Made by a program: the position numbers and the translations under genes
Assembly: GCA_030604345.1 (NCBI GenBank)
Contig: JAUVWB010000088.1
Location: 1-6,593, forward strand
DNA: 6,593 bases
DNA from: Desulfofustis sp.
GTDB taxonomy: Bacteria; Desulfobacterota; Desulfobulbia; Desulfobulbales; Desulfocapsaceae
Direction of reading: 5' to 3'
In this document: positions 1 through 4,897 of the stretch, piece after piece
Layout: each line of letters opens with the position of its first letter
How positions within the stretch are numbered: position 1 is the stretch's first letter
Notes under the pieces: model-generated
Database searches by the model: none
Told to the model about the DNA's origin: nothing
What the model saw: the letters and a program-made list of their open reading frames with translations, nothing else

Positions 1-762
1 CCTGATCACCGGCGCATCGAGCTGCACAAACTCAACACCATGGTCGGCTTTGCCGAAGCACTCGGGTGTCGCCGTCGAGTTCTGCTCGGCTATTTTGGTG
101 AGCAGCCGCACGAGGATTGCGGCAATTGCGATATTTGCCTGAACCCGCCGGAGATGATCGACATCACCGAAGACAGTCGCAAGGCGCTGTCCTGTGTGTT
201 CCGGGTCGGCCAGCGTTTCGGTGCCGGTCACGTTATTGCGGTCTTGCGGGGGGCGAATCAGGAACGTATCCTGCGGCTTGGGCACCAGCACCTGTCCACC
301 TATGGAATAGGCGCTGATCGCGACCAGGATTACTGGGGCAGCATCGTCAGGCATCTGGTCCAGCGCGGCTACCTGAGCCAGGACGTGGGGGACTATTCGG
401 TGCTCCGCTTGACTGACGCAGCCTGGCCGCTGCTACGGGGTGAGCACCCCTTGTCCATGGCTCGACCCCGGACCAGGACCGGGCCGCCGAAGGTGAAGGG
501 GGGGGCGGTCCGCGGCGCCGATGAGGAGTACGATCGGGATCTGTTTGATCGGTTGCGCCTGGTCCGCAAGGAGCTTGCCGAACGTCGCGGGGTCCCGCCC
601 TTTGTCATCTTTCACGATAAGACCCTGGCGGAGATGGCCGGCAGAATCCCGCAGAACGAGGGTGAGCTGTTGGCGATCACCGGTGTCGGTGAAGCCAAGT
701 ACAGGAGCTACGGCACCGAGTTCCTGGCGGCGATCCGGGAGTATCTGAGCGCCGGCAGGTGA
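1..762 (+). CDS. recQ: ATP-dependent DNA helicase RecQ, C-terminal part (5' end outside window)
   Basis: This is the C-terminal 253 residues of a RecQ-family 3'-5' DNA helicase, which unwinds recombination and stalled-fork intermediates. The frame is open from base 1, so the first Met at base 40 is internal and the gene starts upstream of the window. Four cysteines (visible residues 23, 40, 43, 46; the last three as CGNCDIC) form the RecQ zinc site just after the helicase core. The RQC winged-helix follows at about residues 56-158, with 'RVGQRFGAGHVIAVLRGA' and 'YGIGADRDQDYW' typical of bacterial RecQ. The HRDC domain lies at about 177-251, including 'VPPFVIFHDKTLAEMA' and 'LLAITGVGEAKYRSYG'. 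The sequence aligns residue-for-residue in style with the end of E. coli RecQ as I remember it. It stops at TGA 760-762 and converges with the dehydrogenase gene across a 67-bp gap in which I find no clear terminator hairpin. The identity is secure; the ATPase motifs cannot be judged. Confidence 0.96.
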   Translation, partial: PDHRRIELHKLNTMVGFAEALGCRRRVLLGYFGEQPHEDCGNCDICLNPPEMIDITEDSRKALSCVFRVGQRFGAGHVIAVLRGANQERILRLGHQHLSTYGIGADRDQDYWGSIVRHLVQRGYLSQDVGDYSVLRLTDAAWPLLRGEHPLSMARPRTRTGPPKVKGGAVRGADEEYDRDLFDRLRLVRKELAERRGVPPFVIFHDKTLAEMAGRIPQNEGELLAITGVGEAKYRSYGTEFLAAIREYLSAGR

Positions 763-829
763 ACGCTGGCGCTACTCCGCATGGCCCGCCGTCTCTTGTG
801 GGTGCTGGTTCTTGGTGCCGGTACCGTCG

Positions 830-3664
830 TTACTTCCATTTCGGTTGCGACACCTCGTCCACCAGTGCCAGAATGGAACGATAGGGGATCCCGGCGTGCA
901 GTGACAGCCCGATTTCGCAAGTCTTGCTGGTGGAGTAGCCCGCTTCGCAGCTGCTGACCTGCTCCGCCAAGCCGTTTAATGCCGATTTGTTCAATTCCGG
1001 GAAGGAGAAGCCGCGATCACCGGCAAATCCGCAACAATGGATATCCTCCGGCCAGACCACCCTGGTTGCGCAGGCCTGAGCCAACTCCAGCAGCTTCTTT
1101 TCCAGACCCATCTTGCGGGTGGAGCAGGTGGGGTGGATGGCGATGGTGGCCTCCTTCTGCTTGAAGCTCAAGCGGTCCAGCAAAAACTCCAATACGAACT
1201 CGATCGGCTCGAAGAGGCGCAGCCGCCGGTCCAGCGTTGCCCGCATCCGCTGCAGGCACGGACTGGTGTCGCAGAGGATCGGCACAGCGCCGTTGTCGGA
1301 GGCGGCGAGCAGCGCTGCCGACAACTCCGCCGAACGGCGATCGGCCTCGGTCGTGAATCCTTTGCTTTCAAAGGCCTGACCGCAACACAGCCCGTCCAGT
1401 CCGTGGGGGTAGATGATCCGGTAGCCGGCCTTGTCCAGCAGGGAAGCGGTGACCGTGGGCAAGGGGTGGCGCTGGGTCTCATGGCGAGCGGGACCGCCCA
1501 TGGCGCGACTGGCGCAACTGGGGAAATAGACCACGTGCAGATTGGCGGTGGCGCCTGCCGGTTTCGGGGTGATCTTGCCCGAACCGGTCGGCATTTCCCT
1601 GTTCCACAGGGGCAGGCGATTGAGCGTTGCCTTTCTGGCCAGCGATGAAGCCTGCTCCATGAAGGTGGTGCCCACCGAGCGATGCACCAGATCGACCCCG
1701 TCCAGCACGTGCGCGATGGTCCGGGAAACGGGGGCGAAGTGGTTGCCGACGGCAGCGGCTATTTTCATGGCCAGTGGCCCGTGAGCTTCCTGGCGCAACG
1801 CCTTGACCATCTTGCCGGTATCGATGCCCACCGGACAGCGGGTGGCGCAGAGCCCATCGGCGGCGCAGGTGTCGATGCCGGGGTACTGGTAACGGGCGGC
1901 GAACCGTTTGAACGCCAGGCCGCCGGCACCGGCGGCCAGACGACGGCTAATCTCACGGCGGCCGGCGATACGCTGGCGTGGGGTAAAGCTCAGATCACGC
2001 GACGGGCAGACCGGTTCACAGAACCCGCATTCGATGCAGGTGTCGGCGATTTCGTGGGTGGCCGGCAACGGTTTCAGGTGATGGATATGGGCCTCGGCAT
2101 CCTCGTTGAGGATGACCCCCGGGTTGAGCAGATTGGCCGGATCGAAGAGGGCCTTGATCCGCTTCATCAGGGCATAGGCGGTGGGGCCCCATTCCTTCTC
2201 GACAAACGGCGCCATGTTGCGGCCGGTGCCGTGTTCCGCCTTGAGCGAGCCGTCATAGGTGGTCACCACCATCTCCACCACCTCAGCCATGAAATCACGA
2301 TAGCGGGCAACCTCGGCCGGGCTGGAGAAATCCTGGGTAAAGACGAAGTGTAGATTGCCTTCAAAGGCGTGTCCGAAGATGATGGCCTCATGGTACCGGT
2401 ATTTGGCAAACAGGTCCTGCAGTTCAAGGGCGGCGCTGGCCAGACGTTCGGTGGGGAAGGCGACATCCTCGATGATGACCGTGGTGCCGGTCTGTCGGAC
2501 GGCCCCCACTGCCGGAAAGAGCCCCTTGCGGATCTTCCAGAGGGCCTGAAATTCGGCGGGAACCGAGGTGAACGAGATGGGCATGACGGTCTGGAAAGCG
2601 GCCAGGCTGGCGGTAATGGCCTCGACCTGCGCAGTCAACTGGTCGGCGTCGTTGGTCCTGGTCTCGACCAGCAGGGCGGTAACCGTCTGGTCCAACCCTT
2701 TCAGATAAGGTGGCATGCCCGGTTGATCCTGCACCGATGCCAGACTGGCGCGGTCCATGAGTTCGGCCGCGGCCACCGGTTGGCTGCGCAGAATGGGGAT
2801 GGCTCGGCAGGCGTCCTCCATGGAGGTAAAAAGGATCAGGGCGGTGGCTTTGTAGCGGTGTTCGATGACCGTGGTGAAGGTCGCATCGGCGATAAACGCC
2901 AAGGTCCCTTCCGAGCCGATCATCAGATGAGCCATGATGTCGATCGGGTCTTGATAGTCAACCAGGGCATTGAGGCTGTAGCCGGTGGTGTTCTTGATCT
3001 TGAACTTGCGGCGGATCTTGTCGGTGAGCGCCGGGTCTGCCAGCACCGTTTCACGCAGATGCGTCAGACCGGCCAGAAGACCGGAGTGGCTGGTGCGAAA
3101 ATCCGCCACGCTTTTGGCATCGCCGGTGTCGACGATCGTCCCGTCGGCCAGGATCAAGCGGATGCTGGCCAGGGTTTGATAGCTGTTCTGCTCGACGCCG
3201 CAGCACATACCGCTGGCGTTGTTGGCCAGGATACCGCCGATTTTGGCGGAGTCGATCGAGGCCGGATCGGGGCCGATCTTCCGGTCGAAAACGGCCAATT
3301 GCCGGTTGGCGTAGCCGCCGATGATGCCCGGTTGCAGACGAATGGTGGTGGCGTCGCCGGAGATCTGGCAGCGGTCCCAACCACGCCCGAGACGCACCAG
3401 GATGCTGTCGGTGATCGACTGGCCGGATAAACTGGTGCCAGCCGCCCGAAAAGTAACGGGCAACCTGAGCCGGCGGGCTTCACGTAGAACCGCCTGAACC
3501 TCTTTTTCCTGCTCCACGTCGATGATGATCTGGGGGACCAGACGATAGAAACTGGCATCGACACCGATGGCAACCCGGCGCAGCGGATCGAGGATGATGT
3601 TTTTCTTGGAAATGATGCGGGCGCTGGCGCGGTAAAACTCACGGTAGGCGGGTGCTAAGGGCAT
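830..3664 (-). CDS. FAD-linked 2-hydroxyacid (probably D-lactate) dehydrogenase with fused Fe-S/CCG domain, Dld-II/YdiJ type
   Basis: A complete 944-residue fusion of a GlcD-like flavin half and a GlcF/GlpC-like Fe-S half. It is expected to oxidise a D-2-hydroxyacid at FAD and pass electrons through Fe-S centres towards the quinone pool. The FAD-binding (PCMH) part is about residues 40-265, with 'RAAGTSLSGQS' (73-83), 'GGILANNASGMCCG' (143-156) and 'GSEGTLAFI' (250-258). The C-terminal FAD-oxidase domain is about 268-520. Its probable metal ligands are H432 and H439 (GHAFEGNLH) and E477-H478 (KAEHGTGRN). The first [4Fe-4S] motif is C543-x2-C-x2-C-x3-C553-P. The second is C600, D603, C606, C610. 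Two CCG modules follow (C717/C760-C761/C798 and C847/C877-C878/C906), ending in 'TSKTCEIGL'. I see no signal peptide or membrane segment, so it is probably peripheral on the inner membrane face. The ATG at 3664 is preceded by a modest SD (GAGAG, about 7 nt away) and gives the usual family N-terminus ('DPLRRVAIGVDASFYR'). Size and layout match Shewanella Dld-II (about 930 aa) and E. coli YdiJ. The substrate (D-lactate, D-2-hydroxyglutarate or glycolate) cannot be settled from sequence, and no lactate permease or lut genes adjoin it. Confidence 0.93.
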   Translation of the reverse strand: MPLAPAYREFYRASARIISKKNIILDPLRRVAIGVDASFYRLVPQIIIDVEQEKEVQAVLREARRLRLPVTFRAAGTSLSGQSITDSILVRLGRGWDRCQISGDATTIRLQPGIIGGYANRQLAVFDRKIGPDPASIDSAKIGGILANNASGMCCGVEQNSYQTLASIRLILADGTIVDTGDAKSVADFRTSHSGLLAGLTHLRETVLADPALTDKIRRKFKIKNTTGYSLNALVDYQDPIDIMAHLMIGSEGTLAFIADATFTTVIEHRYKATALILFTSMEDACRAIPILRSQPVAAAELMDRASLASVQDQPGMPPYLKGLDQTVTALLVETRTNDADQLTAQVEAITASLAAFQTVMPISFTSVPAEFQALWKIRKGLFPAVGAVRQTGTTVIIEDVAFPTERLASAALELQDLFAKYRYHEAIIFGHAFEGNLHFVFTQDFSSPAEVARYRDFMAEVVEMVVTTYDGSLKAEHGTGRNMAPFVEKEWGPTAYALMKRIKALFDPANLLNPGVILNEDAEAHIHHLKPLPATHEIADTCIECGFCEPVCPSRDLSFTPRQRIAGRREISRRLAAGAGGLAFKRFAARYQYPGIDTCAADGLCATRCPVGIDTGKMVKALRQEAHGPLAMKIAAAVGNHFAPVSRTIAHVLDGVDLVHRSVGTTFMEQASSLARKATLNRLPLWNREMPTGSGKITPKPAGATANLHVVYFPSCASRAMGGPARHETQRHPLPTVTASLLDKAGYRIIYPHGLDGLCCGQAFESKGFTTEADRRSAELSAALLAASDNGAVPILCDTSPCLQRMRATLDRRLRLFEPIEFVLEFLLDRLSFKQKEATIAIHPTCSTRKMGLEKKLLELAQACATRVVWPEDIHCCGFAGDRGFSFPELNKSALNGLAEQVSSCEAGYSTSKTCEIGLSLHAGIPYRSILALVDEVSQPKWK

Positions 3665-3679
3665 CGGCGGGCTCTCAAC

Positions 3680-3697
3680 TGGTAATGAATATTACTA
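3680..3697 (-). promoter_or_regulatory. Palindrome over a possible -10 box upstream of the dehydrogenase gene (candidate operator)
   Basis: An AT-rich island in otherwise GC-rich DNA contains a perfect 5-bp inverted repeat, GTAAT-GAAT-ATTAC (3682-3695), with a further T/A pair at its outer ends (3680/3697) after one mismatch. On the minus strand it includes TAATAT (3694-3689), a reasonable -10 hexamer. That would place the transcript start near 3682, about 17 nt before the ATG at 3664. I find no good -35 hexamer at 16-18 bp spacing, so an activator-dependent promoter is possible. The operator role is inferred from symmetry and position only. Confidence 0.3.
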
Positions 3698-3763
3698 TTT
3701 CGTTGTGTGTTCTTTCTACCATGTTTGTCTGGAGCAGGGAAGCAGAAAACTGGTTCGTGTCAG

Positions 3764-3785
3764 CGGCTGTGAGCCGTCCTCGGCT
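3764..3785. repeat. Two competing GC-rich stem-loops in the divergent intergenic region
   Basis: CGGCT (3764-3768) can pair with AGCCG (3772-3776) across a 3-nt loop. The same AGCCG can instead pair with a second CGGCT (3781-3785) across a 4-nt loop. The two hairpins are therefore mutually exclusive. No T-run follows on either strand. The element sits between the dehydrogenase start and the candidate promoter of the small downstream gene. No function is known; it could be a protein site or chance in GC-rich DNA. Confidence 0.35.
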
Positions 3786-3823
3786 GCGACCTGTCAGTGG
3801 TGTTGAAGGGGTTGAGAAAAGTA

Positions 3824-3852
3824 TTGAAATGATGGAGTTTTTGCAGTAGAAC
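3824..3852 (+). promoter_or_regulatory. Candidate sigma70 promoter of the small DRR-repeat gene
   Basis: TTGAAA (3824-3829, 5 of 6 matches to the -35 consensus) is separated by 17 bp from TAGAAC (3847-3852, 4 of 6 to the -10 consensus, lacking the final T). The start would be near 3859, giving a short leader of about 28 nt that contains the strong SD. Spacing is ideal but the -10 is weak. The assignment is by eye. Confidence 0.3.
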
Positions 3853-3870
3853 CCAGGTCGATAAACAAAG

Positions 3871-3878
3871 AGGAGGAG
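3871..3878 (+). promoter_or_regulatory. Strong Shine-Dalgarno of the small DRR-repeat gene
   Basis: AGGAGGAG lies 8-10 nt before the ATG at 3887. It is close to a perfect anti-16S match and fixes the start of a gene that could otherwise be dismissed as too short. It is the best ribosome binding site in the window. Confidence 0.75.
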
Positions 3879-3886
3879 CGTGTTTC

Positions 3887-4189
3887 ATGGTTGGTACGGG
3901 GATTTCACCGGAAAGGCAACAGGAGCTGTTGGGGGCAGAACCGTCGTTGCGCTCCAAAGGGGATCGTCGAACACCAGGCGACCGACGGGTGAACGGCGAA
4001 CGACGATGTGATCCGCGCGGTGGCATCGCCAGGAAACGCTCGTTAAAGGCCTGGGTACGTTCCCTGACCAACCCGCGCATCGGGGTTGATCGTCGCAAAG
4101 GTGAGGATCGCCGCAAAGCAGAACCGCAGAAATCCATCTGCGTAAAGACTTTGCTGACCCAGCAGGAGCTTGATGAACTGAGCAGGTAA
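3887..4189 (+). CDS. Small basic protein of unknown function with hexad [DE]RR repeats
   Basis: A 100-residue protein I cannot assign to a named family. It has three tandem hexads starting GDRR, GDRR, GERR at residues 25, 31 and 37. After a linker holding a basic, Trp-containing segment (about 48-60), two more hexads occur: VDRR at 67 and EDRR at 73. The consensus is x-[DE]-R-R-x-x. The C-terminus 'LLTQQELDEL' is predicted helical and faintly recalls the FliM-type 'LSQxEIDxLL' helix; that resemblance is weak. No signal peptide, membrane segment or cysteine motif is seen (only C41 and C85). It is probably cytoplasmic. Short runs of DRR repeats are, in my recollection, common in uncharacterised deltaproteobacterial proteins. 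Evidence that it is a real gene: a near-perfect SD, a candidate promoter and a downstream T-run hairpin. It stands alone as one transcription unit. Binding of an acidic partner (nucleic acid, lipid head group or acidic protein) is conceivable from the arginine clusters but is speculation. Confidence 0.8.
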   Translation: MVGTGISPERQQELLGAEPSLRSKGDRRTPGDRRVNGERRCDPRGGIARKRSLKAWVRSLTNPRIGVDRRKGEDRRKAEPQKSICVKTLLTQQELDELSR

Positions 4190-4203
4190 AACGGGCTCGG
4201 CTC

Positions 4204-4222
4204 GCCGATGATAACCATCGGC
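4204..4222 (+). terminator. Stem-loop after the small gene (no T-run; alternative to the terminator hairpin)
   Basis: GCCGATG (4204-4210) pairs perfectly with CATCGGC (4216-4222) around the 5-nt loop ATAAC. It starts 14 nt after the stop codon. It shares bases 4220-4222 with the left arm of the following terminator hairpin, so both cannot form fully at once. It may be a 3'-end stabilising hairpin or an anti-terminator. It is shown because the pairing is perfect; the function is not known. Confidence 0.4.
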
Positions 4223-4247
4223 CAGCTGCGCTGGTCCGCTTTTTCTT
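4220..4247 (+). terminator. Rho-independent terminator of the small DRR-repeat gene
   Basis: GGCCAGC (4220-4226) pairs with GCTGGTC (4230-4236) around a TGC loop: 7 pairs, of which one is G-U. After three bases comes the T-run TTTTTCTT (4240-4247). The position is 30 nt past the stop of the small gene and before the next promoter, as expected for an intrinsic terminator that isolates the two transcription units. Confidence 0.65.
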
Positions 4248-4274
4248 GAGTGGTTGTGTCGTCCTGATTATAGT
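4246..4274 (+). promoter_or_regulatory. Candidate sigma70 promoter of the NUDIX hydrolase gene
   Basis: TTGAGT (4246-4251, 4 of 6) and TATAGT (4269-4274, 5 of 6) are spaced by exactly 17 bp. Standard geometry puts the transcript start at about 4281, the A of the first ATG of the NUDIX frame. The -35 overlaps the end of the preceding terminator T-run. If real, the in-frame TTG at 4254 lies inside the promoter and cannot be the start codon. Confidence 0.5.
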
Positions 4275-4280
4275 TGTTCC

Positions 4281-4871
4281 ATGGGAATCAGGGATAAGCC
4301 ATCAGTGTCGGCCGTGGAACTGGCTACAGCGGTGGAGCGCATCCGATGCCAGGACGTTCCTGCCGGCGCCGCGGTGGCCATCATCCGCTGTCTCGACCCG
4401 GTGGAGAGCGTCTTGCTGGTACGGCGAGCCAATAACCGCAGGGACCCATGGTCCGGACACTTCGCTTTCCCCGGCGGCAGAAAGGACGATGACGATATAT
4501 CGATCTTTGCCACGTGCACCAGGGAGGTCGAGGAGGAAACCGGTATCGCCTTGTCGCCCGCCGAATTGGTCTCTGTTTTGCCGCCAAAGCCCGCAGGCAG
4601 GCGGCTTCTGGCGCCGGTCCTGGTGCAGCCGTTTCTCTTCGAAGTCTCTCGTCGTCCTGCTGTCCGCCCGGCGGCGTCGGAGATCGAATCCTATTTCTGG
4701 TTGGAGACCGACTGGTTTCGCGATTCAGCCAATCATCACATGACGGAGGTCATTCCGGGGGTGCGGCGACCGGTGTTCCCGGTAGCCGATTATTATATCT
4801 GGGGATTTACCTACGCGGTTCTCTGTTCTTTGCTGGAAGTTGCGTGCCCCTCTGTCGGGGAAGGAAGGTAG
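4281..4871 (+). CDS. NUDIX hydrolase, CoA-pyrophosphatase (NudL/YeaB) type
   Basis: A 196-residue NUDIX hydrolase that splits a nucleoside-diphosphate-linked substrate with Mg2+; by subfamily the likely substrate is CoA or its derivatives. Visible: 'LLVRRANNRRDPWSGHFAFPGG' spans residues 45-66, followed by the NUDIX helix R81-E82-x2-E85-E86-x-G88. The spacing GG-x14-RE and the Asp residues in the loop (69-72) are those I recall for E. coli YeaB/NudL. That subfamily lacks the Glu eight residues before the Arg found in MutT, so its absence here is not a defect. The C-terminal 'YYIWGFTYAVLCSLL' (171-185) resembles the 'IWGLTAxIL' ending of CoA-type NUDIX proteins. The start is uncertain. ATG 4281 has no SD and sits at the predicted transcript start; an in-frame GTG at 4305 has AGGGA (4290-4294) 10 nt upstream; TTG 4254 is less likely. 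The gene stops 18 nt short of the convergent kinase gene's end. Substrate specificity is inferred, and other dinucleotides are possible. Confidence 0.88.
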   Translation: MGIRDKPSVSAVELATAVERIRCQDVPAGAAVAIIRCLDPVESVLLVRRANNRRDPWSGHFAFPGGRKDDDDISIFATCTREVEEETGIALSPAELVSVLPPKPAGRRLLAPVLVQPFLFEVSRRPAVRPAASEIESYFWLETDWFRDSANHHMTEVIPGVRRPVFPVADYYIWGFTYAVLCSLLEVACPSVGEGR

Positions 4872-4897
4872 CCGTTCTCGATTCGCCGGCTATTTTT
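4869..4897 (+). terminator. Stem-loop terminator shared by the converging NUDIX and kinase genes
   Basis: TAGCCG (4869-4874) pairs with CGGCTA (4887-4892) around a 12-nt loop. On the + strand it is followed directly by TTTTT (4893-4897). The left arm begins with the NUDIX stop TAG and the right arm ends with the complement of the kinase stop TAG. In the minus direction the hairpin is followed by a pyrimidine-rich stretch (CCTTCCTT) rather than a T-run, so termination is likely better for the NUDIX transcript. The stem is only 6 bp. Confidence 0.5.

Noticed and set aside
763..829. Terminator between recQ and the dehydrogenase
   Set aside because: Only short GC-rich near-palindromes (such as GGTGCCGGTACC at 814-825, which has no loop) and no T-run on either strand.
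1037..2353. Two open frames on the + strand (1037-1648 and 1682-2353)
   Set aside because: Also antisense shadows of the Fe-S half of the dehydrogenase, with no recognisable motif.
2369..3430. A 353-codon open frame on the + strand opposite the dehydrogenase
   Set aside because: It lies wholly antisense to a gene with full-length family motifs. Its translation is Gly/Gln/Asp-rich without domain features, as expected for a GC-rich shadow frame. There is no convincing SD.
3652..3849. 65-codon frame reading from within the dehydrogenase start through the intergenic region
   Set aside because: It starts with GTG inside another gene, crosses the likely promoter/palindrome, has no good SD and shows no domain.
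3760..4218. 152-codon minus-strand frame opposite the small DRR gene
   Set aside because: The Ser/Arg-rich translation is the complement of the DRR repeats. The sense gene has a strong SD and the antisense frame has none that I see.
4254..4280. TTG at 4254 as the NUDIX start
   Set aside because: It follows the terminator T-run by a few bases, falls between the candidate -35 and -10, and has GAG only 3 nt upstream, too close to act as an SD.
4281..4871. NUDIX motif apparently lacking the Glu eight residues before the Arg, suggesting a dead enzyme
   Set aside because: The CoA-pyrophosphatase subfamily, as in E. coli YeaB, normally has this same spacing and lacks that Glu; the catalytic RE-x2-EE is intact.
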